DNA of 64,000 nt from Tolypothrix brevis GSE-NOS-MK-07-07A. Lineage in GTDB: Bacteria; Cyanobacteriota; Cyanobacteriia; Cyanobacteriales; Nostocaceae. Positions 8,255 to 17,411 of this stretch are shown here, piece after piece. The stretch spans positions 1 to 64,000 of the forward strand of contig JAHHIJ010000015.1 in the NCBI GenBank assembly GCA_019358985.1, in the 5' to 3' direction. The position numbers were made by a program, and so were the translations under genes. Each line of letters opens with the position of its first letter. The first letter of the stretch is position 1. The notes beneath the pieces were generated by a model that saw only the letters and a list, made by a program, of their open reading frames with translations, did not search any database and had not been told where the DNA came from.

Positions 8255-10522
8255 TTATCCCCATACAGAGGCTTGGAAACGTGCGATCGCTCCATGCATA
8301 ATACAGACTTCACGAGCAATTCTAGCTACTTCTGTAGAGATCACAGTTTTGTCTCGCACTGCTTGCAATGTAGGAGTTATCTCATGGGGACGTGTTATCA
8401 GTTCTGCCATCCGATTTGTGTGTAGCTGCTGGATATGGTCTTGAATTTCTTCTAAGAGTGTATCGATATTTGGTAATGGTTGGAGTGGCTGGTTATGTTG
8501 CAAAACATCTACCAAATTCTCTAAAACCTGAATCATTGCGGTTTCAAATAACTGTAAACCAGGCATTGGGTACTGTCCGCTAAATTCTCGCAAATGTTCA
8601 GTTAAGGTTGTGACTGAATTATAAAAGCTGCGCGTGTAGGCAAGCAAAGTCATTACCGGTTCCACCGCTCCCTGTAGATGACGAGGTTCACTCAGCAGTC
8701 TCTGTGCAGCTGCTGTAGCGTTGGCATTTTCTAAAGCTGCTCGATGCCGTATTGCGGAAATAGAGTCAATATTTTGGGTGGAATCGATATAGCTAGCGAT
8801 AACTTGTTGAAAGTAGATAAGATCGGCTTGGATCGTTTTCGCTAGTTGGACAGGTAATTGGTGACGTTCCCAACTCGGAAATAGTAAATACCCACCAATC
8901 AAAGCCAATCCACCACCAATTAATGTGTCGAAGATCCGAACCAAGCTAATTTCCCAGTTCCCTGTATTACTAATGTTGAGTAGTAAGATAATTAAGGGAG
9001 TGAGTAATAAGACATACAAACCATAGTTTAATGGTTTCACGGCAAAGGCGATGACTGTCAACACAAACATACTTCCTAATAGCAGTACGTGATTGTGTAT
9101 TAAATATGCTAATAAAACCGCGACAATTCCCCCCAGAATTGTACCAGCTACCCGTTGTATTGCGGTCTTCCACGTCCCGCCAAAGTTCGGCTTCAAGATG
9201 ACAAGTACCGTCAGCGCTACCCAGTTTCCACTGGGAATTTGTAGCCAATCTGCTATGCCGATCGCAAGTGCTGCGGTCAATCCTAAGCGTAAAGCATGAC
9301 GCAAACCTGTTGAGCGCAACGTCAGATTATCGCGTAAAGTATTGAGAATTGAGTTACGATCCCAAACCGTCAATTTATTAATATTAGGTTGCGTGACGCT
9401 GATTTTTCGCTCATTTTGTAGTTGTGCAGCAATATCTACATGTGTATGTAGTTGTTCTGTAAGGGCTTGCATACTACCAACTATTTTGCGGATATTTATT
9501 AACCCGTAATAATCATGGGTATGTTGAGAATGTTGAGTTTGCACATTTTGCCGCTTGCTTTCTAAAATAGCGATCGCACTATCGAGTTCTGTTAGTATTA
9601 TTGTCGTCCCTCCACCAGATGTGATCGCCGAAGCTAATATATGCATTGCCTTGACGAGTTGCTGCATAGCTTGCTGAATTTCCACTTCTAACAAAGCTAA
9701 TCGTGGATGTTCTGCCACAACTTCCAGCGTCTCTGTTAAAGCTACCACCACAGTCATTAATTGACCTGCATCTTGAAGTAAAACTAATAGTTGAATGCCT
9801 CGACAACTTGCCCCTTGCCGCGAGTAGCGGACTGCTGACCAAACTTTGCGGGCTGTTTCTATATCCTGTGTCACCGCATCCTGTAAAAATACCATCTCGC
9901 GTAAGCGCTGTTGCGGGGAAATTCCATCTCGGTTGAACTTACTAGCTTGCTCTATCAGCGCAGCTAAGTTGAGATAGCATTTAGCAACAGCTTTGAGGAC
10001 AGGTTTATAGGGGTATACCACCCACAACCCCAAAGACAATATCATTGCCCAACTGCCACCAGCTACACACAACGCTAATCGTTGTAATATTGTCGGTGGA
10101 ATCGGTGCAGCAATGGATACTACAAACATCATCGAGGTGATAAAACCAACAGTATTGGCAGAGTTGCCATACAATCCCATCAACCCCGCTACAAACACCC
10201 AGAGAAACGTGAATATTATTGCCAACCACCAGCTAGAACCGACAACAGTAGCTAAAGGCATAGCTACAGCCACACCAATCATTGCGGCAAACAAGACAAT
10301 GGCTCGGTCTCTATAAGCACCACCCACATCGGCAATACTGACGTAGAGGGCTGCTAAAGCTGCCGTTGTACCCCAACTGATGCGATCGCTAAAAAGCCCC
10401 AATATAATTGGAACACACAATGCCAAAGCAGTTCGCAATCCTAAAGCGATCGTAGGTTCACCCGGTTGCAATTCAAAGGGTTTCCACAGCCATTTGATTC
10501 GTCTCTCTAGTGCGGATAACAT
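8255..10522 (-). CDS. FUSC-family membrane transporter
   Basis: 755 residues from ATG 10522 (an in-frame TTG at 10528 adds two residues and is less likely). Two blocks of membrane helices, ~28-180 and ~405-550, each followed by a long cytoplasmic helical region, give the duplicated layout of the fusaric-acid-resistance/YccS group. Seen motifs: PGEPTIALGLRTALAL in the first block and LRHALRLGLTAALAIGIADW, then SGNWVALTVLVILKPNFGGT in the second, which is the FUSC core. These inner-membrane proteins are linked to efflux of aromatic acids or other small molecules, with few proven substrates. It is a single gene with no partner membrane-fusion protein beside it, so the substrate is open. Confidence 0.87.
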   Translation of the reverse strand: MLSALERRIKWLWKPFELQPGEPTIALGLRTALALCVPIILGLFSDRISWGTTAALAALYVSIADVGGAYRDRAIVLFAAMIGVAVAMPLATVVGSSWWLAIIFTFLWVFVAGLMGLYGNSANTVGFITSMMFVVSIAAPIPPTILQRLALCVAGGSWAMILSLGLWVVYPYKPVLKAVAKCYLNLAALIEQASKFNRDGISPQQRLREMVFLQDAVTQDIETARKVWSAVRYSRQGASCRGIQLLVLLQDAGQLMTVVVALTETLEVVAEHPRLALLEVEIQQAMQQLVKAMHILASAITSGGGTTIILTELDSAIAILESKRQNVQTQHSQHTHDYYGLINIRKIVGSMQALTEQLHTHVDIAAQLQNERKISVTQPNINKLTVWDRNSILNTLRDNLTLRSTGLRHALRLGLTAALAIGIADWLQIPSGNWVALTVLVILKPNFGGTWKTAIQRVAGTILGGIVAVLLAYLIHNHVLLLGSMFVLTVIAFAVKPLNYGLYVLLLTPLIILLLNISNTGNWEISLVRIFDTLIGGGLALIGGYLLFPSWERHQLPVQLAKTIQADLIYFQQVIASYIDSTQNIDSISAIRHRAALENANATAAAQRLLSEPRHLQGAVEPVMTLLAYTRSFYNSVTTLTEHLREFSGQYPMPGLQLFETAMIQVLENLVDVLQHNQPLQPLPNIDTLLEEIQDHIQQLHTNRMAELITRPHEITPTLQAVRDKTVISTEVARIAREVCIMHGAIARFQASVWG

Positions 10523-10602
10523 GAGCAATTTTCAGAGGGTGCATGATTACAGGATTGCACGAGATGCTAAAGTTATTTCCAATATGACAAAGTTAATTTC
10601 TT

Positions 10603-10631
10603 AAACCTCTCCCCCCGTGGGGGAGAGGTTT
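10603..10631. repeat. Perfect 12-bp hairpin (AAACCTCTCCCC)
   Basis: AAACCTCTCCCC pairs with GGGGAGAGGTTT around a five-base loop; a further GGAGAGGGG follows. It lies between the divergent FUSC gene and the CHAT/AAA fragment. It has no T-run on either side and resembles the CTCTCC-type stems at 44775-44859, so it is more likely an interspersed repeat than a terminator. Confidence 0.6.
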
Positions 10632-10691
10632 GGAGAGGGGTTCCATATTCACCGTGTTCGCGCTTCTGCTCTTTAAAAATTTAGCTTAATT

Positions 10692-11266
10692 GTGAGCATT
10701 TCTCATACACAAACTCGAAATATCTTACTTTTATCAGCAAATCCTAAAGGCACCAGCCAACTGCGTCTAGCTGAGGAAATGCGAGACATTAGGGAAGGAT
10801 TGAGACTGTCAGAGAATCGTGACCTATTAATGTTGGTGTACCGATTGATTTACCTGAATTTAATCAACAGCAGGTAAAAGCTTTGGCAACTGGGTATGAG
10901 TTAGAGAAAAAATTGGGACAAAATTTAATTAAGTTGATGGAATTGATAGGAGGACACCCTTATTTACTACAACAAGCATTTGTTAACCTAAAAAGTCAGC
11001 AAGTTAACCTAGAGCAATTGTTTAACCTTGCACCGACAGAAGAGGGAATATTTAGCGATTATCTGCGACAATTATTATGGCATTTACAACATAATTCTCC
11101 GCTAGAGGTAGGGTATAGAAAAGTGGTAAAAGCAAATGCACCTGTGCGACTTGATTCTGAAGTTGCATTTAAGCTGCATAGTTTAGGTTTAGTGAAACTT
11201 TCAGGTAATGATTGCGTTCCTAGCTGCGATTTATATCGTCAGTATTTTTCTGAGCGTTTGCTGTGA
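10692..11266 (+). pseudogene. CHAT-AAA-like gene with large internal deletion
   Basis: Two coding pieces in different frames. The first (GTG 10692 to about 10830) reads ILLLSANPKGTSQLRLAEEM and IREGLRLSENRDL, the typical start of a cyanobacterial protein with an N-terminal CHAT-like (caspase-fold) domain. The second (about 10835-11266) reads VPIDLPEFNQQQVKALATGY, then GGHPYLLQQAFVNL and a C-terminal winged-helix-like LHSLGLVKL, the end of the AAA-like (AAA_10-type) ATPase domain. In intact relatives several hundred residues lie between these parts. The join falls near 10830 within RDLLML/VPIDL and also shifts the frame. The gene is dead as a full-length protein; intact versions are thought to act in signalling or defence. 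Confidence 0.7.
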
Positions 11267-11291
11267 TTTCGTGGTGAATTGAGGGTTGAAA

Positions 11292-11340
11292 TTTAAACGC
11301 AAAGGAACACAGAGGTAAGCGCAAAGGTACGCGGAGAATT
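11292..11340. repeat. TTTAAACGCAAAGG interspersed repeat
   Basis: Reads TTTAAACGCAAAGGAACACA, then GGTAAGCGCAAAGGTACGCG. The same sequence occurs at 46568-46692 on the same strand, there broken by an inserted block. It is noncoding and sits between the CHAT/AAA wreck and the DUF433-GUN4 gene. Confidence 0.6.
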
Positions 11341-11435
11341 TGCTACGAAGTTGGGAAATCCTGTACTAAGATAAGATATTCGGTAGAAATCTTTGTTGCT
11401 TGCTTTTGAACTTTTAGTAGCTGATAATTTTAACT

Positions 11436-12002
11436 ATGAACTATCGAAATTACATCACGATTGAGCCAAATAAACGCGGTGGCAAGCCTTGTGTGCGCGG
11501 TTTGCGAATTACGGTTTATGAAGTGCTTGAGTATTTAGCTTCTGAGATGATGCTTTTTACTGCTAATAGAAAAAAAGAACGTTACCTCGATGACCCACAA
11601 ATAGAGAATTTTTCCTGTCCTGTTCTTAAACAAATTGATGATTATTGGGTAAAAAGCTCAGAAGGACATTTTGGTTTCAGCGTGCAAAAGAAAATTTGGG
11701 TTGGATACTTTGGAGATAGACTGGCTATTAAAGCAGTAGATTGGAATGATAACGATACAAAAAATTACTTAGACTTCGCTAGCACTGTCGGGTGGTACAA
11801 TGAAAACCAAAAAGAGTCGAAGATGAGGGGTTGGATTGGATACGAAGAGTACATAAACCGTATAAAGAAAGACCCGATGAACCCTGCTGTGAGGGGTGCG
11901 ATACCAAGCAGCGGGGGTGCAATTTGGGGGTTTGGTTCTTTAGAAAAAGACAATGTTTGGTTCTCTTTGTTCTTTTCTCGCGCTGCGACTTGTAAACTTT
12001 AA
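11436..12002 (+). CDS. Chimera: truncated DUF433 fused to a GUN4-like domain
   Basis: 188 residues. Residues 1-37 (YITIEPNKRGGKPCVRGLRI then TVYEVLEYLASEM) are the first half of a DUF433 antitoxin-like protein, whose full length is ~75. From residue ~36 the sequence becomes a GUN4-like domain: LFTANRKKERYLDD, IENFSCPVLKQIDDYWVKSS, GHFGFSVQKKIW. The end, WFSLFFSRAATCKL, matches the Cys-containing tail of GUN4-like proteins. GUN4 domains bind tetrapyrroles, but many cyanobacterial GUN4-like proteins have no known role. The joint falls at LASEMM, where both families plausibly share a helix, so a deletion probably fused two genes in frame. Whether the chimera is made is unknown. Confidence 0.72.
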   Translation: MNYRNYITIEPNKRGGKPCVRGLRITVYEVLEYLASEMMLFTANRKKERYLDDPQIENFSCPVLKQIDDYWVKSSEGHFGFSVQKKIWVGYFGDRLAIKAVDWNDNDTKNYLDFASTVGWYNENQKESKMRGWIGYEEYINRIKKDPMNPAVRGAIPSSGGAIWGFGSLEKDNVWFSLFFSRAATCKL

Positions 12003-12143
12003 GATATAAGCATCCCAGCCTTTTATAAAGATTTGTTTAGAAAGGAATTTCTACGAATTCATAAGCATTTGGCGATTTCGATACCTGGCACTGGGGATTT
12101 TGGACTTTGGATTGAATGATTAGGATTTTTGATAAATACTGGT

Positions 12144-12576
12144 TTATAAAAGCGTTAATTCTCCAGACGGTAAATCAACTACCAATCGTCTAGTTTTCAA
12201 CCACTGACGACCAAGTAAAATTTCCGGTACACCTTGTCCAACATGAACAGAAATATCAAATTCTTGCCCATCAATTCGCACCTTACCAGCGTAGATTTTA
12301 AAATCTGCTTCTCCTTGTGCTGTCCGCTGCACTCGTGTCTGCACGTAAATCGCCGATCAAAAAGACGCGATAAATCGCCGTCTCTACAAAGGACTGATTA
12401 TTGTAAAGACGGCGATTTATCGCGTCTCTTGCCTTAACACCAAGCGTATTAATAGCTAACCAGCCAGAAAAACCTGTATCAAACATTGCATCTACTGGTA
12501 GTTCTAAACCATCCGAAGTAATAAGTTCAAGTTCAAAGAATAACTCATCCTCATCACCAAACCAGCCAGTTATCAT
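12144..12576 (-). pseudogene. Retropepsin-like aspartyl protease split by a palindromic insertion
   Basis: The 5' part (from ATG 12576) reads ELPVDAMFDTGFSGWLAIN with the catalytic DTG of clan AA aspartyl proteases. The 3' part (to 12144) reads VQRTAQGEADFKIYAGKVRI, then VPEILLGRQWLKTRRLVVDL, the conserved second half with its LLG motif. Between them lies a ~75-90 base palindromic element that adds foreign codons and shifts the frame, so the first ORF runs into the second half in the wrong frame. Without the insertion the gene would encode ~115 residues, the normal size of this small cyanobacterial family. Its ATG overlaps the stop of the gene before it (ATGA). Confidence 0.8.
12363..12427. 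repeat. Palindromic element inserted in the protease gene
   Basis: Two perfect 21-base inverted arms (12363-12383, beginning AGACGCGATAAATCGCCG, and 12407-12427) enclose a 23-base centre. The true insertion is probably a little wider, about 12346-12433, to judge from where protease-like codons stop and resume. The arms resemble the AGACGCGAT-ATCGCGTCT palindromes at 47066-47127. Confidence 0.75.
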
Positions 12577-12893
12577 ATCGTTCCAGAAACCCCTGTGTCA
12601 TTAATTCGGAAGAGAAATAATGGTATAGTACCAGGGTGTTTTTGACGAGCCATCCTCATTGCTACTTCTTCATCGCCATCAATAAAATAGTCTCCACTAT
12701 CCGGCTCAACAATCATATACCAGTTGTAGTGAGTTTCTATGTAGTGCAGCTTAACGCGGTCAAAAATAACCTGACAGCGTTGGTGGAATTTCTCATCTTC
12801 TGCTCTACGAAGTGCTTTTTGTTCTTCTGTCCACTGAATTTCCGGGAATATTCTTCCCCGTCGGACTGTACGAGTAGCTTTTACTTCAGTCAT
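12573..12893 (-). CDS. Conserved hypothetical protein of a small three-gene operon
   Basis: 106 residues from ATG 12893, chosen over the in-frame ATG 12926 because 12893 overlaps the upstream stop in an ATGA. A basic start (VKATRTVRRGRIFPEIQW) and a charged helix (KALRRAEDEKFHQRCQVIFD) precede a compact C-terminal part, WYMIVEPDSGDYFIDGDEE, and FRINDTGVSGTI. The family is unnamed to me but appears upstream of small aspartyl proteases in cyanobacteria, as here. The acidic GDYFIDGDEE strand-turn could contact the protease or its target. Its stop overlaps the protease ATG, so all three genes are translationally coupled. Confidence 0.65.
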   Translation of the reverse strand: MTEVKATRTVRRGRIFPEIQWTEEQKALRRAEDEKFHQRCQVIFDRVKLHYIETHYNWYMIVEPDSGDYFIDGDEEVAMRMARQKHPGTIPLFLFRINDTGVSGTI

Positions 12894-13084
12894 GGTTGGT
12901 TCAAAGCACAATTGCAATATCTCCAATTTCCATTTGGATATATCTCAATCAAAACTTCTTCCCCTGTAAGAAGTATGACATTCCCGGTTCTCTCATCCAA
13001 ACGTACCATTTCCACTCTTAGATACATACTTGTGAGGTTCTGACAAAGTTGGAAGCATCGAAACGCCTGCTGAGTTGTTGGCAA
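12890..13084 (-). CDS. Small DUF6888-like protein
   Basis: 64 residues, first gene of the coupled trio. The pattern MPTTQQAFRCFQLCQNLTSM, then VRLDERTGNVILLTGEE and IYPNGNWRY, matches my recollection of the cyanobacterial DUF6888 family, short proteins usually found beside other small ORFs in toxin-antitoxin-like settings. No catalytic residues are apparent. Its TGA overlaps the next ATG. A toxin-antitoxin role is only inferred from size and coupling. Confidence 0.6.
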   Translation of the reverse strand: MPTTQQAFRCFQLCQNLTSMYLRVEMVRLDERTGNVILLTGEEVLIEIYPNGNWRYCNCALNQP

Positions 13085-13156
13085 TTGTAATTTTGTTGTT
13101 CACTAGTAACTCGTAGTTATAGCCAAATCGCTTTTACTACGTATTATTGTAAAAAA

Positions 13157-13229
13157 CGAGCGCGGAGGGATTTGAACCCCCGACCCACAGAACCGGAATC
13201 TGTTGCTCTATCCACTGAGCTACGCGCCC
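13157..13229 (-). tRNA. tRNA-Arg (anticodon CCG)
   Basis: 73 nt read on the minus strand, with acceptor GGGCGCG / CGCGCTC (one G-T pair), D-arm GTAGCTCAGTGGATAGAGC, anticodon stem ACAGA / TCTGT with loop TTCCGGT giving anticodon CCG, and T-loop GGTTCAAATCC. The discriminator base is G; CCA is not encoded. A T-run follows the 3' end. Confidence 0.95.
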
Positions 13230-13278
13230 ATATTCACCTATACCATAACACATAAGGGTGATTGATTACAAACTTGCA

Positions 13279-14451
13279 CTAAGAAAGAAAATTCGCGGGA
13301 TCTACGGGTGTACCATATGAACGCACTTCAAAGTGGAGGTGAGGACCTGTAGATAAACCGGTGGAACCAACAGATGCGATCGCTTGTCGTCGCTGCACTG
13401 TTTGCCCTTCGGAAACGAACAATTGACTCGTATGACCGTATAATGTAGTAATGCCTTTGCCGTGGTTAATAATTACAGCGTTGCCATAACCACCATACCA
13501 TCCAGCCACAATCACCGTTCCCGAATCTGCGGCTCGAATTGTACTGCCATAGCTAGCGGCAAAGTCTAAACCTGCATGAAAGCGACGATAACCTAAAATA
13601 GGATGCATTCGCCAACCAAAAGGACTGCTGGATTGAGCATCACTAGGAAAAACCATTATACCAGTTCCGCGAAGAATGATGCTGTTGCGGCTGTTAGTTT
13701 TATTTTCCGCTTCGGCTACTTTTTGTTGAATTAAAATACTTATTGCTTGAGAATCTTTTTCAAGTTGGTTTTGGGCTGCTGACAAAGCTAGGCGATCGCT
13801 ATTTAAGCGTAGAATTAAATCGGACTGTAGCTCTGCTTGTCCTTGATAATCGGCTTTTTGTGCTAACAACTGCTGACGAATCAAAGCAATCTCATTTTTT
13901 TGCGCTTCTACATCGGTTTTCTGCTTCTTTATCTGGTTTGCTTGTTGAGTAAGTTTTGCTAAAATTTTCTGGTCAGCTTGATAAATTAACTTTAATTGCC
14001 GACGACGGTCAAGAAAATCGCTGATATTTTGACTTTGTAGTAAAACTGCTCATCCAACAGATGCTGGGGAACGTTGCAGAAAGCGCAATCGTCCAATTGT
14101 CGCTGTTTGTCTATTCTGATAATTCTGTTCAGCTATACCTAAATCAGCTTGCAATTCTTGAAGACGTTCAGTTGCAACTTTTAACTGCAACTCGCTGTCA
14201 GCAATGTGACTGTCAGTGGTTTGCAGATTTTGTTCTAAACCAGTTAAGCGATGTTGCGCTTCTTGCTTTATACTTGTTAAGCGATCGCGTAATGAGACAA
14301 CATTTTGACGCTGTTGTTTAACTTGTTGCTGCTGAATACGCAAAGTGTCAATGTTCGCGTTTTTCGGTGCTGCATATACTGGCAATAATCCGAAGAATAT
14401 ACATAAAATGCCGCAAAATAGCAGAATTTTTGGAAGCGATCGCACTGTCAT
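13279..14451 (-). pseudogene. M23 (LytM/EnvC-type) peptidase with in-frame TGA
   Basis: One continuous frame of 390 codons interrupted only by TGA at codon 134 (14050-14052). The N-terminus has a signal peptide (ILLFCGILCIFFGLLPVYAA), followed by a long coiled coil (~35-230) as in EnvC-type amidase activators. The C-terminal ~130 residues are an M23 domain with FHAGLDFA, GYGNAVIINHGKG and GPHLHFEV, so the zinc ligands His/Asp/His are intact. At the stop the sequence reads LQRSPASVG-stop-AVLLQSQ, where relatives have Trp, so TGG to TGA is likely. The downstream part could be re-initiated only without a signal peptide. Probably a recent null allele, unless it is a sequence error. Confidence 0.8.
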
Positions 14452-14699
14452 GTTGTTTAGATAATCACAAACACCATGAAGATTATTCCCAAAATCAGAC
14501 TTACTGTATCAATTTTGTCAGCCTTCGATTACAGTTATGTCAGCGCGATCGCAGGTATATTTGCAAAAGAAAACCTGTCAAGTTAACAAACATAAACATA
14601 AACTGAGCAGTAATTGACCTGGAAAGTGAATGGTTAGTTGAGACAAACTACGGCTATTGGTTGTGAACAAGCTACTTTGAACGTAGGAGAAACTAACTC

Positions 14700-15359
14700 A
14701 TGGACGATCGCACTTTAACTAAAAAATCTTCTCGCCGAAATATATTCTCGCGCCGTGATATTATAATCAACGGAGGAGTTATTGGTGTAGCGAGTGCATT
14801 GGGTTTACCGCTGATTGCTGAAAAAGCAAATGCTCAACCAGCAAAAAATATGCGAGATGATGTCAAAATTCTTAACAATGCTCTTTACTACGAACATCAG
14901 GCAATCTGGGCTTATAGTTTTGCAGCTGGCAAGTTAACTAATACCGATGTTGGTAAAACCGTTTTAGCTCTTGCTTTACGCAACCAAGCTGATCACAAAA
15001 AACATCGGGATGCTTTAGGAGCAACTATCAGCAGTTTGGGCGGAACTCCGGTAAAAGCAGAATCCAAATATGATGTTTCATCATACATCCAAAAAGGTGA
15101 GGGAAACGTCGATAGTGATGTGAATATTGCCAAGTTAGCACTCGCTTTGGAAACAGATGCAGCGATCGCTTACACTCAAGAAGTCGCCAAGCTGAAAACC
15201 CCAAAATTGATTACTGTCGGGGCAAGTATTGGTGCAACTGAATCGGCACACGCTGCGGCTATTCGTGCTACTTTCAAAGCACTTGGCGTAGATTTGGAAA
15301 TTGTACCGGCATCTTTTGTCAGTATGGAAACTCGTGATGCTTGGGTGCTAAAAGTTTAG
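14700..15359 (+). CDS. Ferritin-like domain protein with Tat-type signal
   Basis: 219 residues. The N-terminus SRRNIFSRRDIIINGGVIGV has twin arginines before a hydrophobic segment and an Ala-rich cleavage region (KANAQPA), so export by Tat is plausible. The mature part is a four-helix ferritin-like domain with the Glu/His pattern of a di-metal site: YYEHQAIWAY, NQADHKKHRDAL, ALETDAAIAYTQE and ATESAHAAAIRA. The family includes desiccation- and stress-related proteins of unproven activity. GGAG sits 14 bases upstream of ATG 14700. Convergent with trmFO. Confidence 0.82.
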   Translation: MDDRTLTKKSSRRNIFSRRDIIINGGVIGVASALGLPLIAEKANAQPAKNMRDDVKILNNALYYEHQAIWAYSFAAGKLTNTDVGKTVLALALRNQADHKKHRDALGATISSLGGTPVKAESKYDVSSYIQKGEGNVDSDVNIAKLALALETDAAIAYTQEVAKLKTPKLITVGASIGATESAHAAAIRATFKALGVDLEIVPASFVSMETRDAWVLKV

Positions 15360-15380
15360 TTGAACACTATGCCCAATGCC

Positions 15381-16697
15381 CTATAACTGATTAGCTTTCC
15401 ATGCAGCAAGGTCAGCTAAAGAGCGATCGCGATAACGTCCGTAACGCTCCGGTTTACTCTTGACTTTCTCCCCTAATGCTGGTATAATACCGAAGTTGGG
15501 CGGCATGGGTTGGAAATGCTTCGGCGAAGCGGAACTAATAAACTCAAATAGCGCCCCCATCATGGTTGTATTGGGTAGCGTCAACGGTTCTTTACCCAAA
15601 GCTAACCGCGCTGCATTGGTTCCTGCCAGCCAACCACCGGCAGATGCTGCGGTGTATCCTTCAGTACCAATCAACTGCCCAGCGGCAAATAATGTTGGAC
15701 GCTGCTTAAATTGCAAACTTGCAGACATCAACTGCGGTGCATTAATAAAAGTGTTGCGGTGCATCACACCCAAACGGACAAACTCGGCATTTTCTAAACC
15801 GGGAATTAGCTGAAATACACGCTTTTGTTCGCCCCAACGCAGATTAGTTTGAAATCCTACCATATTCCAAAGTTGACCGGCTTTATCTTCTTGCCGCAAT
15901 TGCACCACAGCGTAAGAACGCTCCCCTGTGCGACTATCTGACAATCCTACAGGCTTAAGCGGACCATAACGCATGGTATCTTCTCCGCGCTTTGACTGTT
16001 CTTCAATTGGCAAACAAGCTTCAAAAAACTTTGCTGTTTCTCGTTCAAAATCTTTTAATTCAGTTTGTTCAGCTTTGCGGAGTTCTTCCCAAAACCGCAA
16101 ATACTGTTCTTTATTCATCGGGCAGTTGAGATAAGCAGCTTCACCTTTATCATAGCGTGACGCCATAAAAGCAATATCGCGATTAATGGATTCTCCCACA
16201 ACAATTGGGCTAGCGGCATCAAAAAAGCTGAGATATTCCATCCCACTAAAGCGACGTAAATCTTCCGCTAAATCGGGACTGGTTAAAGGACCGGTTGCTA
16301 AGACGACAATTCCCTCTGGAATGGCTGTAACTTCACCACGACGAAATTCAATTAAAGGATGTTTAGCTAAAGTTTCGGTTAAATCTTGGCTAAATTGTCC
16401 TCTATCTACCGCGAGTGCTCCACCTGCGGGAACGGCGTGTTCATCAGCTTTGGAAATGACGATAGAATTGAGTTGACGGAGTTCTTCATGGAGTAGACCG
16501 GCACACCGGTCGCTTGCCATTGCCCCAAAGGAATTACTACACACCAACTCTGCTAAATGTTCTGTATGATGTGCCGGACTAAAGCGTTTTGGTCGCATTT
16601 CCCAAAAAATCACCGGCACCCCCGCAGAGGCTATTTGCCATGCGGCTTCTGTTCCTGCTAGTCCACCTCCAATCACTTGTATCGGTTGTTGTTCCAT
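15381..16697 (-). CDS. trmFO: Folate-dependent tRNA m5U54 methyltransferase TrmFO
   Basis: 438 residues, the usual length. The N-terminal FAD site [13 protein letters not shown] (~9-21) and the family-specific [20 protein letters not shown], with CSNSFGAM following, are clear; the SNSF block and the later [12 protein letters not shown] are diagnostic of TrmFO. The C-terminal [20 protein letters not shown] belongs to the GidA-like fold. It methylates U54 in the T-loop of tRNA using methylenetetrahydrofolate and FADH2. A single gene, convergent with the ferritin-like gene; start ATG 16697. Confidence 0.96.
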   Translation of the reverse strand: MEQQPIQVIGGGLAGTEAAWQIASAGVPVIFWEMRPKRFSPAHHTEHLAELVCSNSFGAMASDRCAGLLHEELRQLNSIVISKADEHAVPAGGALAVDRGQFSQDLTETLAKHPLIEFRRGEVTAIPEGIVVLATGPLTSPDLAEDLRRFSGMEYLSFFDAASPIVVGESINRDIAFMASRYDKGEAAYLNCPMNKEQYLRFWEELRKAEQTELKDFERETAKFFEACLPIEEQSKRGEDTMRYGPLKPVGLSDSRTGERSYAVVQLRQEDKAGQLWNMVGFQTNLRWGEQKRVFQLIPGLENAEFVRLGVMHRNTFINAPQLMSASLQFKQRPTLFAAGQLIGTEGYTAASAGGWLAGTNAARLALGKEPLTLPNTTMMGALFEFISSASPKHFQPMPPNFGIIPALGEKVKSKPERYGRYRDRSLADLAAWKANQL

Positions 16698-16826
16698 AGT
16701 TAAATTTTTAATTCTTATTTTAGCTTAGTTTGATTATGGCGATCGCAACCCCTAACTATTCTAAAATTAAAGCCTTCATCGCGATGCCGGAAGTGTTTTC
16801 ATGTACTTAAATGTCATATTATTGCC

Positions 16827-17405
16827 ATGACCGCAATTACCATCAACTTCAACAACATCGTCAAACTTAACGACGACCAATTTTACCAACTGTGTCGGGA
16901 TAATCCCGATGTCAAATTTGAACGTAAGGTGTCAGGAGAACTAATTGTAATGCCACCAACGGGGGGAGAAACTGGAAAACGTAATGCAAAACTAACTGCA
17001 CGATTTGTCCTGTGGAACGAACAAACCGAACTTGGTGAAGTATTCGACTCCTCCACTTGCTTTAAACTCCCGAACGGTCCCAATCGCTCCCCGGATGTAT
17101 CTTGGATAAAACTAGAGAGGTGGAACACCCTTAAACCAGAACAAAAAGAGAAATTCCCACCCATTGCCCCAGATTTTGTTTTAGAGTTGATGTCCCCATC
17201 GGATAGTTTGAGCGAAACCCAGGCGAAAATGCAAGAATATGTGAATGCAGGCGTAAAATTAGGTTGGCTTCTCGATAGAAAAACTCGTTGTGTTGAAATT
17301 TATAGACAAGGGCAACCAAAAGAAGTATTAGAGTCTCCCACAAGCTTATCTGGGGAAGATATATTACCAGGATTTGTTTTGGACTTACGGATAATATGGG
17401 GTTAA
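16827..17405 (+). CDS. Uma2 family (DUF820) endonuclease-like protein
   Basis: 192 residues of the PD-(D/E)xK-fold Uma2 family, hugely expanded in cyanobacteria. Typical parts: FYQLCRDNPDVKFERKVSGE, VMPPTGGETGKRNAKLTARF, SSTCFKLPNGPNRSPDVSWI (active-site Asp), PDFVLELMSPSDSL (the ExK-like strand region) and GWLLDRKTRCVEIYRQGQ. Members are proposed nucleases, often of mobile origin, with no established role. Start ATG 16827. It is followed directly by repeat copy D. Confidence 0.9.
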   Translation: MTAITINFNNIVKLNDDQFYQLCRDNPDVKFERKVSGELIVMPPTGGETGKRNAKLTARFVLWNEQTELGEVFDSSTCFKLPNGPNRSPDVSWIKLERWNTLKPEQKEKFPPIAPDFVLELMSPSDSLSETQAKMQEYVNAGVKLGWLLDRKTRCVEIYRQGQPKEVLESPTSLSGEDILPGFVLDLRIIWG

Positions 17406-17411
17406 TTACAA

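Noticed and set aside
13157-13229. tRNA-Arg as integration site of a genomic island
   Set aside because: No direct repeat of the tRNA 3' end and no integrase were seen in the window.
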